Of a stretch of DNA of 13,224 nt, positions 5,824-12,841 are shown piece after piece. Origin of the DNA: Candidatus Segetimicrobium genomatis (lineage in GTDB: Bacteria; Sysuimicrobiota; Sysuimicrobiia; Sysuimicrobiales; Segetimicrobiaceae); contig VBAO01000179.1 in the NCBI GenBank assembly GCA_005883865.1, positions 1 through 13,224 of the forward strand, in the 5' to 3' direction. The position numbers were made by a program, and so were the translations under genes. Every line of letters starts with the position of its first letter. The stretch's first letter is position 1. The notes under the pieces were generated by a model. That model searched no databases, was not told the origin of the DNA, and worked only from the letters and a program-made list of their open reading frames with translations.

Positions 5824-6921
5824 GTGCTCATCGCGGATAGCCACCTCGACCTCTCATGGAACGCCCTCCAGTGGAATCGCGATCTCCTCAGGTCAGTCTA
5901 CACGATCCGTGCGCAAGAGGAGTCCACCCCGGGCAAAGGACGCGGGCAGGGCACGGTGGCGTTCCCGGAAATGCGCCGGGGCCGGGTCGCGCTCAGCTTC
6001 GCCACCGTCCTTGCACGGGCCACGGGGCGCCCCGAGCCCCACCTCGATTTCGCCGCCCCCGCACAGGCCTACGGGACCGCGAAAGGGCAACTGGCGTACT
6101 ATCATGCCCTGGAACGCCAAGACCACGTGCGTCTGATCCGCGATGCGAGGCAGCTCGATGCGCACATCGCCGAGTGGACGGCGTGGGACGCGGCGCATCC
6201 ACATGACGGAGCCGAGGAGATCGGGCCCACGCCCCGCCTGGGATTCGTCATCAGCATGGAAGGGGCGGACCCCATCCTCGAACCGGCCCAGCTGCAGGAG
6301 TGGTGGGAGGGCGGGCTTCGCCTCCTCGAACTCAGTCACTTCGGGCCGGGACGGTACGCCGGCGGGACCGGGACCGAGATTGGGCTGACCGGCCTGGGGA
6401 AGTCGCTCCTTACCGAGATGGGGCGCCTGGGGGTCACCCTCGACCTCACGCACTGCTCCGACGAGGCCTTCTGGGAGGCGCTCGACCACTATCCCGGCCC
6501 GGTCCTGGCGAGCCACAACAACTGCCGCGCCCTCACACCCCATCAGCGGCAGTTCTCCGACGACCAGATCCGCGCCATCGTCCGGCGCGACGGTGTCATT
6601 GGCGCCGCGCTGGACTGTTGGATGATCACGTCCGGGTGGAGGCACGGCGACAGCAACGCGAACATCACACTCGCGGATGTCGTGCGGCACATCGACCATA
6701 TCTGCCAGATCGCGGGGTCGAGCCGTCACGCCGCCATCGGCACGGATCTCGACGGGGGATTCGGCCGCGAAGGGTCCCCCCACGACCTGGACACGATCGC
6801 CGATCTCCAGAAGGTTCCGGGACTGATCGCGCAGCGCGGGTATGGAGCCGGCGACGTCGACGCCATCATGCACGGCAACTGGTTCCGGTTCCTCCGGCGG
6901 GCGTGGACGCGCGGAGCATGA
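5824..6921 (+). CDS. M19 family (membrane dipeptidase-type) zinc dipeptidase
   Basis: This 365-residue amidohydrolase-fold enzyme belongs to peptidase family M19 and is expected to hydrolyse dipeptides, often with D- or unusual C-terminal residues, using a binuclear zinc site. All metal ligands are visible: H7-x-D9 (A-D-S-H-L-D), Glu146 bridging (S-M-E-G-A-D), His210 (D-L-T-H-C-S-D) and His231 (A-S-H-N-N-C-R-A-L). The substrate-side Asp308 (G-T-D-L-D-G-G) and Arg242 before F-S-D-D-Q-I are also present. The GTG at 5824 has GGGGGGAG about 6 bases upstream and begins directly with the catalytic strand; an in-frame TTG at 5752 would add 24 unsupported residues. There is no signal peptide, so the enzyme is cytoplasmic here. 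It lies between a racemase-fold enzyme and a peptide-type transporter, pointing to hydrolysis of an imported dipeptide-like compound. Confidence 0.95.
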   Translation: MLIADSHLDLSWNALQWNRDLLRSVYTIRAQEESTPGKGRGQGTVAFPEMRRGRVALSFATVLARATGRPEPHLDFAAPAQAYGTAKGQLAYYHALERQDHVRLIRDARQLDAHIAEWTAWDAAHPHDGAEEIGPTPRLGFVISMEGADPILEPAQLQEWWEGGLRLLELSHFGPGRYAGGTGTEIGLTGLGKSLLTEMGRLGVTLDLTHCSDEAFWEALDHYPGPVLASHNNCRALTPHQRQFSDDQIRAIVRRDGVIGAALDCWMITSGWRHGDSNANITLADVVRHIDHICQIAGSSRHAAIGTDLDGGFGREGSPHDLDTIADLQKVPGLIAQRGYGAGDVDAIMHGNWFRFLRRAWTRGA

Positions 6922-6924
6922 CAC

Positions 6925-6942
6925 CGCCCGGCGCTCCGGGCG
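6925..6942. terminator. GC-rich hairpin between converging dipeptidase and permease genes
   Basis: CGCCCGG (6925-6931), a four-base loop (CGCT) and CCGGGCG (6936-6942) form a perfect 7-base-pair stem starting four bases after the dipeptidase stop and ending 12 bases from the permease stop. The position between converging genes suggests a bidirectional transcription barrier. Neither strand has a proper T-run after the stem, so it is at best a non-canonical terminator. Confidence 0.4.
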
Positions 6943-6954
6943 ACCCGTCCCCCC

Positions 6955-7851
6955 TTACCACTCCCGGAACCGCGGATCGAGGACGTCCCGGAGACCGTCC
7001 CCCAGGAGATTGAGCCCCAGGACGCACACGACGATGGCGAACCCGGGGAAGAGCGTCATCCATGGGGCCTGGACCATGTAATTGCGCCCGTCGCTGAGGA
7101 TGTTCCCCCACGACGGCACCCCCGGCGGCTCGCCGACCCCCAGATAGCTGAGCCCCGCTTCCGTCAGCACCGCGTCGGCAAACGTGACGGTGCTCTGGAT
7201 CATCACGACCGACCACGCGTTGGGTAACACGTGCAGGAACGCGATCCGTCGATCCGACGCCCCCGCCGACCTGGCGGCTTCGGCGAACATCGTTTCCCGA
7301 AGCACCAGCACCTGCGAGCGGACGACGCGGGTGAGCTGAGGCACGTAGGCGATCGTCAACGCCACGACCACGTTGCTGACGCGCGCTCCGAGCACCGCCA
7401 TGAGGGCGATGGCCAGGAGGGCCGGCGGAATCGCGAGCAGCGCATCGACCATCCGCATGATCACGGCGTCCGCCAGACGGAAATACCCCGCGGCGATCCC
7501 GGCGAGGATCCCGAGGGCGCCGCTCGCGAGGACGACCAGCGTGCCGATTTCCAGGGACACCCGTGAGCCGTAGACGACCCGGCTGAACAGATCGCGGCCA
7601 AAGTCATCGGTGCCAAACCAGTACGCCCCCGCCGGGGCCCGGAGGCGCACGGCGGGATTCAGCGCGAGGGGATCTCTCAGCGTGATCCACGGCGCGGCCA
7701 GCGCCACCCCGACGACGATCGCCACCAGGACCGCGCCGGCCATCCCCGGGCGGCTGCGCCGGAACAGCTGCCAGAGGCTCCGCCGCCGCAGGGCGCGCAG
7801 ACGCCGCGCGGCCCCGCCGCCGGGGATGGCGACCGTCCGCTCGACGCTCAT
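6955..7851 (-). CDS. DppC/OppC-like ABC transporter permease
   Basis: This 298-residue inner-membrane permease is the second channel subunit of a peptide/nickel-type (PepT family) ABC importer. The N-terminal region has a basic cytoplasmic stretch (about 17-35), a first membrane segment (about 38-53), and the signature F-G-T-D-D-F-G-R-D-L-F-S-R-V-V-Y-G (79-95). Further membrane segments lie around 100-123, 138-155, 160-172, 212-229 and 266-284. The EAA loop that contacts the ATPase is E-A-A-R-S-A-G-A-S-D (191-200), continuing to L-P-N (209-211). It starts at an ATG overlapping the upstream permease stop by four bases (ATGA), so translation is coupled. A much longer in-frame opening upstream overlaps the other permease gene and has no transporter similarity, so it is not used. 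Confidence 0.95.
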   Translation of the reverse strand: MSVERTVAIPGGGAARRLRALRRRSLWQLFRRSRPGMAGAVLVAIVVGVALAAPWITLRDPLALNPAVRLRAPAGAYWFGTDDFGRDLFSRVVYGSRVSLEIGTLVVLASGALGILAGIAAGYFRLADAVIMRMVDALLAIPPALLAIALMAVLGARVSNVVVALTIAYVPQLTRVVRSQVLVLRETMFAEAARSAGASDRRIAFLHVLPNAWSVVMIQSTVTFADAVLTEAGLSYLGVGEPPGVPSWGNILSDGRNYMVQAPWMTLFPGFAIVVCVLGLNLLGDGLRDVLDPRFREW

Positions 7852-8792
7852 CCGAACTTGATGCGTGGATCGACGAGCGCGTACACGATGTCCATGCCGA
7901 CGTTGATAAACACGTAGAGCGTCACGATGTACAGGAGGACACCCTGGATCACGGGATAGTCGCGGTGCAGGACCGCGTGGATGACGAGCAACCCGACGCC
8001 GGGGATGGCGAAGACCTGCTCGGTGACGACCAGTCCGCCGAGGAGGATGGCGAAGCTGTTCCCGACGACGGTGATCACGGGCAGGATCGCATTCCGCAGG
8101 GCGTGACGCCAGATCACCCCCCGCTCCGCCACGCCCTTCGCGCGGGCGGTGCGCACGAAATCCTGCGAGAGGACCTCCAGCATGCTGGCGCGGGTCATCC
8201 GGGCCACGAGGGCCGAGCTGATGAACCCCAGCGCGCACGCCGGCATGAGGAGCGACCGAATCGCGCCGATCCAGCTGACGCCGAGGGGGACGTACCCGGC
8301 GACCGGCAGCACGCGGAGATTGACGCCGAAGAAGAAGATCAGGTTGAGACCGAGCCAGAAGCTCGGGATGGAAAGCCCCAGCGACGTGAACGCGATGGCC
8401 AGCTGGTCGACCCAGGTGTTGCGCCGGGTGGCCGCCACCACACCGGCCGACACGCCGATCAAGACCTCGATGGCGACCGCCATCAGGGTCAGGAGGAACG
8501 TCGGCTCGGTGCGCTGCCAGATCGCAAGCGGCACCGGGATGGACATGAAGAGCGACTCTCCCAGGTTGCCCTGCAGCGCTCCGAGAAACCACCGCTCGAA
8601 CTGAATCGGGAGCGGGACGTTGAGGTTGAGGGCTTCCCGGAGCTGGTCGATCTGCGCCGGCGTGGCCAGCGGCCCGAGCATGTAGGCCGCGGGGTCGCCG
8701 GGCGTGAGGTGCACGAGGAAGAACGCGAACACGGCGACGAGGAGGAGCACCGGGACGACCGACACAAGACGGCGTACTATGAACCTCGCCAC
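7848..8792 (-). CDS. DppB/OppB-like ABC transporter permease
   Basis: This 314-residue inner-membrane permease is the first channel subunit of the peptide-type importer. It opens with the typical M-A-R-F-I-V-R-R-L and a first membrane helix (about 9-27), then the family's T-P-G-D-P (30-34) and the periplasmic L-x-L-x-x-P-L-P-x-Q-F-x-R-W block (56-69). Further helices lie around 98-122, 132-156, 178-198, 236-258 and 280-305. The EAA motif is D-F-V-R-T-A-R-A-K-G (211-220), continuing to H-A-L-R-N-A (230-235). The GTG start has GGAGG 6 bases upstream. The gene lies 163 bases after the binding-protein gene, with a strong hairpin between them, and overlaps the DppC-like gene by four bases. No DppD/F-type ATPase is in the window; one must be supplied from elsewhere. 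Confidence 0.95.
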   Translation of the reverse strand: MARFIVRRLVSVVPVLLLVAVFAFFLVHLTPGDPAAYMLGPLATPAQIDQLREALNLNVPLPIQFERWFLGALQGNLGESLFMSIPVPLAIWQRTEPTFLLTLMAVAIEVLIGVSAGVVAATRRNTWVDQLAIAFTSLGLSIPSFWLGLNLIFFFGVNLRVLPVAGYVPLGVSWIGAIRSLLMPACALGFISSALVARMTRASMLEVLSQDFVRTARAKGVAERGVIWRHALRNAILPVITVVGNSFAILLGGLVVTEQVFAIPGVGLLVIHAVLHRDYPVIQGVLLYIVTLYVFINVGMDIVYALVDPRIKFG

Positions 8793-8903
8793 AGACCGCC
8801 TCCGGGGTCACGGGAGCAGAGCGTCGATCGCGGGCCGGCGAGGGGATCCGCCCCCCGCCGCGTCCGCGCGACCGGCCGCCGGGCAGCCGCCGGGAAAGAC
8901 ACA

Positions 8904-8940
8904 CGTACCGCCCAGGCGGGTCGGACGCCTGCGCGGTACG
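8904..8940 (-). terminator. Intercistronic hairpin between binding-protein and permease genes (attenuator or mRNA stabiliser)
   Basis: CGTACCGCCCAGGCG (8904-8918) and CGCCTGCGCGGTACG (8926-8940) pair at 14 of 15 positions around a 7-base loop; the single mismatch is C8912 against C8932. On the minus strand the stem begins 15 bases after the binding-protein stop and is followed by a short U-containing stretch (TGTGTCTTT), resembling a leaky intrinsic terminator. In binding-protein operons such stems commonly let the binding protein be made in excess over the permeases. Because it is so symmetrical, membership in a genome-wide repeat family is also possible. Confidence 0.65.
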
Positions 8941-8955
8941 CGGGTTCGAGACGCG

Positions 8956-10572
8956 CTAGCTGCCGAGCCAGATGTTCCAGTACGGCGGGAAGTCGACCGC
9001 CGTGAAGCCCTGCACCTTGTTCTGCATGATGAAGTAGTCGTAGAAGTCCCCGACCTTGATCGCCACGGCGTCCTCGTAGAACAACCGCTGGACCTCCGAC
9101 CAGGCCGCCTTGCGGTCGGCGAGGCTCACGCTGCCCTCGAACTTCTGCATCGCCTCGTCCTTCTTCGGGTTCGACCACCACCCCGGCCACTTGTCGACGA
9201 CAAACGCGTCCATCGCCGGCGGAATGGCCGGCGCGCCCCCCATCCCGGTCTGAAACACATCGTAGACGTCCGGCTGCCCCCGCCGCTGGACGAGCGTCGC
9301 CCAGTCCATCACCTGCAGGTCGACCTTGAAGCCCGCGGCTTCGAGTTGTGACTTGGCGACGAGCGCGCCCTTGTACATGTAGTCGTAGTTCTTCGTCGTC
9401 AGCCACACGAGCGGCTGCCCGTTGTAGTTGGCCTGTTTGAGGAGCTCCTTCGCGCCGGGGATGTCTTGGTGATTGAAGACGTCCGCGCCGGTCTTGTCAT
9501 CCTGGTAGGCCAAATAGCCGATCGTCGGTGAGGCGATGCTCCAAAACTCCTGCGGGCCGAAGGCGGCTTCCATGATGGGGCGGTGATCGAGCGCTTTGCG
9601 AAAGGCCTGCCGCATCTTCAGGTCGGTGAACATCCGGCCCTTCTTATTGAGGTTGAAGATGAACCACTCGCTCGGCTTGAGGAACGCCACGCGAAGGGTG
9701 GGAGTCGCTTTCGCCTGTGCATACTGGTCCGGCGGCACCGAGAACGCGAGGTCGTATTCGCCCGACTTCATCCCGGCGAGGCGCGTGTTCACGTCGGGCA
9801 CCGGGAAGATGGTGACCTGGTCCACGTACGCGATCCGCTGGCCGGCGTATCCGCTGGCCGCCTGCCTCACCGGGGCATATTTGTCCCACCGGACGAGCCG
9901 GAGGTAGGCGTCGGGCTTCCACTCTTTGAACATGTAGGGCCCCGTGCCGATGTACTCCTGCACCGGTTTGTCGCCGTACTTCTCGAGGATGGATCGGGGC
10001 ATCACCGCGGCCATCGCGTTCGCGCTCGCCAGGTACACGGGGAGGAGCCCGAGCGGCCGGGAGAGCTGGACGACCAGCGTGTGCGAATCCGGCGCGCTCA
10101 CTTCCTTGACGGCGGAGGCGGCCGACTGCCCGAGCGGCGCGAGCCGCAGCCACCGCTGGAACGAGGCGGCGGCGTCGGCGGCGGTCATCTGAGCGCCGTT
10201 GTGGAACAGCACGTTGGTACGCAGGGGCAGGGTGAGGGTCAGGTTCCCGTTCGACCACTGCGCTCCGGTGGCGAGCACCGGCTGCGCATTGCCGTTGGCG
10301 TCCAGCGCGAAGAAGCCCTCAAAGATGGCCTGGGTATCGTTCGTGACGACGTCCGCCGTCGACGCCATGATGTCGAGCGTAGGCGGGTCGCCGACCTGCG
10401 CCACCTTGAGCGTGCCGCCCTTGACCGGAGTCATCGAGGCCGCCGCCGCCGTGGGAAGGAGGCCGGCCGTCTTCTCCGGGCCGGTCATCCACCCGCCGCC
10501 GAGCGCAGCTCCCGCACCAAGAAATAACCCCGTTCGGAGCAGCCGCCGCCGCGGAACCTTGGAGTCCACCAT
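8956..10572 (-). CDS. Peptide/nickel-type ABC transporter substrate-binding protein (SBP_bac_5 family) with Tat-like signal
   Basis: This 538-residue exported binding protein delivers solute to the DppB/DppC-like permeases. The N-terminus has a twin-arginine-like signal, P-R-R-R-L-L-R-T-G (7-15), a hydrophobic stretch (16-28) and an Ala-rich end (41-46). The mature family-5 fold begins at G-G-T-L-K-V-A (52-58) and includes P-T-L-D (64-67), N-G-A-Q-M-T-A-A-D (about 130-138), an I-G-T-G-P-Y segment and F-N-L-N-K-K-G-R-M-F-x-D near mid-protein. I chose the ATG at 10572 because the G-rich site (AAGGGGGG) ends directly at the preceding in-frame ATG (10578), leaving a 6-base spacer to the second. 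A 123-residue in-frame extension upstream is unsupported. It is first in the operon; the ligand (dipeptide, opine, glycoside, metal chelate) is not predictable from sequence alone. Confidence 0.95.
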   Translation of the reverse strand: MVDSKVPRRRLLRTGLFLGAGAALGGGWMTGPEKTAGLLPTAAAASMTPVKGGTLKVAQVGDPPTLDIMASTADVVTNDTQAIFEGFFALDANGNAQPVLATGAQWSNGNLTLTLPLRTNVLFHNGAQMTAADAAASFQRWLRLAPLGQSAASAVKEVSAPDSHTLVVQLSRPLGLLPVYLASANAMAAVMPRSILEKYGDKPVQEYIGTGPYMFKEWKPDAYLRLVRWDKYAPVRQAASGYAGQRIAYVDQVTIFPVPDVNTRLAGMKSGEYDLAFSVPPDQYAQAKATPTLRVAFLKPSEWFIFNLNKKGRMFTDLKMRQAFRKALDHRPIMEAAFGPQEFWSIASPTIGYLAYQDDKTGADVFNHQDIPGAKELLKQANYNGQPLVWLTTKNYDYMYKGALVAKSQLEAAGFKVDLQVMDWATLVQRRGQPDVYDVFQTGMGGAPAIPPAMDAFVVDKWPGWWSNPKKDEAMQKFEGSVSLADRKAAWSEVQRLFYEDAVAIKVGDFYDYFIMQNKVQGFTAVDFPPYWNIWLGS

Positions 10573-10634
10573 ATACATCCCCCCTTCGAGGACTTGGACT
10601 GGGGTCAGAATCGTGGCGATCGAGCGGTGTGTAC

Positions 10635-10676
10635 CAGGAGCGGTCGTTTCTTCGGGAACCTCGTTCCGGGCTCCTG
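10635..10676 (-). ncRNA. Structured 5' leader element ahead of the transporter operon (candidate)
   Basis: CAGGAGC (10635-10641) and GCTCCTG (10670-10676) are perfect complements, and between them GGAAC (10655-10659) and GTTCC (10663-10667) form an inner hairpin with a 3-base loop. On the minus strand this nested structure would lie in the leader about 60-105 bases upstream of the binding-protein ATG. It does not match a riboswitch class that I recognise. It may be a regulatory leader, an operator or coincidence in GC-rich DNA. Confidence 0.3.
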
Positions 10677-10773
10677 CCCTCCTTGTGCCCGCCGGCGCCA
10701 TTTGATAGGATCGCAAGCGATATGTTGCTGATCTGGGACCCGCGACAGCGCCCTCGCGAGTGCATCTGTCCTC

Positions 10774-10796
10774 CGCGGAGGTAAAGCGCCTCCGCG
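10774..10796. promoter_or_regulatory. Operator-like perfect inverted repeat upstream of the ATP-grasp gene
   Basis: CGCGGAGG (10774-10781) and CCTCCGCG (10789-10796) are exact complements around a 7-base centre (TAAAGCG), the size and symmetry of a dimeric-repressor operator. A third copy of the half-site (CCTCCGCG, 10770-10777) overlaps the first and makes a 12-base perfect palindrome (10770-10781). The repeat covers the -35 position of the candidate ATP-grasp promoter. Its place between divergent transcription units suggests it could control one or both. Confidence 0.5.
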
Positions 10797-10814
10797 TCCG
10801 CCGGTCTTTCCGAC

Positions 10815-10820
10815 TATAAC
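10815..10820 (+). promoter_or_regulatory. Candidate -10 element of the ATP-grasp gene
   Basis: TATAAC is a 5-of-6 match to the -10 consensus and lies 17 bases before the chosen ATG, so the leader would be only about ten bases long and just hold the GGAGG. The corresponding -35 (about 10792-10797) is not consensus and is covered by the inverted repeat, which would suit an activated or repressed promoter. Confidence 0.4.
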
Positions 10821-10837
10821 AAGCTATGGAGGATATG

Positions 10838-11842
10838 ATGAGCTCACCCGAGCCTCGCTTTGGCGTGGTGTACGAACACCCCGCGTGGTTCGCGCCGCTC
10901 TTCGCGGAGCTGGACCGCCGGGAAATCCCGCACGACCGCATCGACCTGAGCGCTCACGCGTTCGATCCCGACCGCCGGGCCGTCCCATGGTCCCTCGTGC
11001 TCAACCGCCTGAGCCCATCGGCGTACCTGCGTGGCCACGGACAGGCCATTGCCTACGGGCGCGAGTTCCTCCGCTACCTGGAGACGGCCGGGGCCGATGT
11101 GGTGAACGGCTCGGACGCCTTTACCCTGGAGATCTCGAAGGTCGCCCAGGTCCTCCTGCTCCAGCGCCTGGGCCTGCGGGCTCCCCGAACCAGGGTCATC
11201 AATCATCCGTCCCAGGCGCCGGCCGCGGCGGCCGGCCTCGACTTCCCCGTCATCGTCAAGCCGAACATCGGCGGGAGCGGAGCCGGGATGCAGCGGTTCG
11301 AGACCCCCGAGGCCCTGACGCGCACGGTGGACGCCGGCCTGCTGTCCCCCGGCATCGACCACATCGGGCTGGTCCAGGAATTTCTTCCCGCCCGCGGCGG
11401 GCACATCGTCCGCGTCGAGGTCCTCGACGGCCGGTTCCTCTACGCGATCAAGGTGTACCCGAACCCCGAGGCGGGGTTCAACCTCTGCCCGGCCGACATC
11501 TGTCATCCTGATACCGGCGCGGCCGCCCCAGCCCAGGCGCCCTCGGCGGATCTGTGCCCAATCGACCTGCCCAAAGTGGCGCTCAAAGTGGAAGGCTATA
11601 CCCCGCCGGAGGCGGTCGTCCAGGACGTCGTGGCGATCACCCGCGCCGCCCGCCTCGATCTCGGCGGCGTCGAGTATCTGGTGAACGACCGGGACGGCGA
11701 CGTGTCCTATTACGACATCAACGCGCTCTCGAACTTCGTCACCGACGCCGTCCGCGTCGTGGGGTTCAACCCGTACGCGGCGCTCGTCGATTACCTGGTA
11801 GCCCGGAGTCGGCTCCGCCAGCCGGTCTCATCGATCGCCTAG
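10838..11842 (+). CDS. RimK-like ATP-grasp ligase of unassigned specificity
   Basis: This 334-residue cytoplasmic protein should form an amide, peptide or thioester bond through an acyl-phosphate made from ATP. The N-terminal preATP-grasp part (1-95) ends in V-N-G-S-D-A-F. The ATP-grasp fold follows with Lys101 (E-I-S-K), R-A-P-R-T (114-118), Lys141 (V-I-V-K-P-N), the Gly-rich loop G-G-S-G (145-148), V-Q-E-F (179-182) and acidic metal ligands Glu279 (G-V-E-Y) and Asp293-x-Asn295 (Y-D-I-N-A-L-S-N). An unusual block, F-N-L-C-P-A-D-I-C (214-222), with a further Cys240, sits in the central region. I chose the ATG at 10838 because GGAGG (10828-10832) is 5 bases upstream; ATGs at 10826 and 10835 are in frame but badly spaced. 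It is divergent from the transporter operon. It is not a clear D-Ala-D-Ala ligase, RimK or biotin carboxylase. Confidence 0.85.
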   Translation: MSSPEPRFGVVYEHPAWFAPLFAELDRREIPHDRIDLSAHAFDPDRRAVPWSLVLNRLSPSAYLRGHGQAIAYGREFLRYLETAGADVVNGSDAFTLEISKVAQVLLLQRLGLRAPRTRVINHPSQAPAAAAGLDFPVIVKPNIGGSGAGMQRFETPEALTRTVDAGLLSPGIDHIGLVQEFLPARGGHIVRVEVLDGRFLYAIKVYPNPEAGFNLCPADICHPDTGAAAPAQAPSADLCPIDLPKVALKVEGYTPPEAVVQDVVAITRAARLDLGGVEYLVNDRDGDVSYYDINALSNFVTDAVRVVGFNPYAALVDYLVARSRLRQPVSSIA

Positions 11843-11851
11843 CGCGGAGGC

Positions 11852-12829
11852 TCAGTCGGCCAGCAGGCTGGGAAGCCGGTCGCGGATGATCTGCTCGGCC
11901 TGCGCGACGATCTCGCGGACGATGCGGGCGGCGGGGGCGATCTCCGTGATCAATCCCGCCGCCTGACCCATCTGAAGATTTAACTCCTCCGCGTCGTCGC
12001 GCTCCCGCGCGGCGCGCAACTGGCGGGCGACCTCGTGCCGCCGCTGGCGGACCTCCCATTCGCGTCCGGCCCACCGTTCGACGAACCGGTTCCGGGCAAC
12101 CCGTGACATCGCGCCGGGCCAAACCAATCCGAACGCGATGTCGGCGACCTCGGTCAGCAGCGTGTTGTGGCCGTCGCTGGCGAGGATCGCCTGCTTGTAC
12201 CCCGCCGGGACCGGGGCTTCAGGGGTGGCGAGAAACCGGGTCCCGATGAGGACCCCCTCGGCGCCGAGCGCCAGCGCCGCCGCAAGCCCGGCTCCATCGG
12301 CGATCCCGCCGGCGGCGAGCACCGGCACCGGCTCGATCGCCCTGACCACCTGCGGCACGAGCGGCAGGGTGCTGATCCACCCCACGTGACCGCCGCCCTC
12401 GGTTCCCTGCGCGACGACGATGTCCGCCCCGGCGCCGACCGCGCGCACCGCCTCGGGAACGGTCGAGACCATGTGCATCACCAACGCTCCCGCTTCATGC
12501 GCCCGGTCGAAGTACGGGCGCAGGTCTTGATCGGCCCAGGCCCACGCGGTCGAGACCACGCGCGGCCGCGCTTCGAGGGTCGCGGCGTACCGGTCCTCGG
12601 TCGCGAAGGCGAGCAGGTGGTTGAGCCCAAACGGTCCCCTCGTCAGTTCGCGGATCCGGCCGGCGTCCGCCCGCTGCTGCTCGGGGGTCATGAACGTCAC
12701 GCCCAGGATCCCCAGCCCACCGCATCCCGTGACGGCGGCGACGAGCGCGGGGTTCGTACCCGACGCCATCCCGCCGAGCACGACGGGGTGGTCGATTTTC
12801 AAGAGGTCGCAGATCCTGGTGCGCAGCAT
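11852..12829 (-). CDS. Nitronate monooxygenase/2-nitropropane dioxygenase-like FMN enzyme
   Basis: This 325-residue cytoplasmic TIM-barrel flavoprotein is expected to oxidise alkyl nitronates using FMN and O2. Diagnostic elements are the opening I-D-H-P-V-V-L-G-G-M (12-21), the G-C-G-G-L-G-I-L-G loop (35-43), the catalytic-His segment A-Q-G-T-E-G-G-G-H (140-148, His148), the phosphate-binding A-A-G-G-I (172-176), and A-L-G-A-E-G-V-L-I-G-T-R-F (187-199). The related enoyl-ACP reductase FabK shares most of these, so sequence alone does not fully exclude it, but no fatty-acid genes are nearby. The ATG has a GGAGGAGG site directly upstream. It is the second gene of a two-gene unit, 12 bases after the small membrane protein, and converges on the ATP-grasp gene with only nine bases between stops. 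Confidence 0.88.
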   Translation of the reverse strand: MLRTRICDLLKIDHPVVLGGMASGTNPALVAAVTGCGGLGILGVTFMTPEQQRADAGRIRELTRGPFGLNHLLAFATEDRYAATLEARPRVVSTAWAWADQDLRPYFDRAHEAGALVMHMVSTVPEAVRAVGAGADIVVAQGTEGGGHVGWISTLPLVPQVVRAIEPVPVLAAGGIADGAGLAAALALGAEGVLIGTRFLATPEAPVPAGYKQAILASDGHNTLLTEVADIAFGLVWPGAMSRVARNRFVERWAGREWEVRQRRHEVARQLRAARERDDAEELNLQMGQAAGLITEIAPAARIVREIVAQAEQIIRDRLPSLLAD

Positions 12830-12841
12830 GGGCCTCCTCCC

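Noticed and set aside
4591..6921. Classic L-Ala-D/L-Glu epimerase plus dipeptidase pair of murein recycling
   Set aside because: The epimerase would need the sixth-strand Lys, which is Tyr here, and no other murein-recycling gene is present; only the looser peptide-processing idea is kept.
7852..8904. N-terminal extension of the DppC-like permease to a 649-residue fusion
   Set aside because: The added part lies inside the DppB-like gene in another frame and resembles no transporter domain; the ATGA overlap at 7848-7851 explains the true start.
7965..9005. Plus-strand open frame (346 codons) opposite the DppB-like permease gene
   Set aside because: Extremely charged, His/Arg/Asp-rich composition from reading membrane-helix codons backwards; no domain.
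10635..10676. Guanidine (ykkC or mini-ykkC) riboswitch in the transporter leader
   Set aside because: ACGA-like tetramers occur, but they do not sit as the tetraloops of two matching stems and the rest of the consensus is absent.
10777..10781. GGAGG as a ribosome-binding site for a short plus-strand gene
   Set aside because: It is part of the inverted repeat, lies about 60 bases from the ATP-grasp start, and no short open frame with a sensible start follows.
10573..10941. 123-residue N-terminal extension of the binding protein
   Set aside because: It would bury the Tat-type signal peptide inside the protein and overlaps the divergent ATP-grasp gene.
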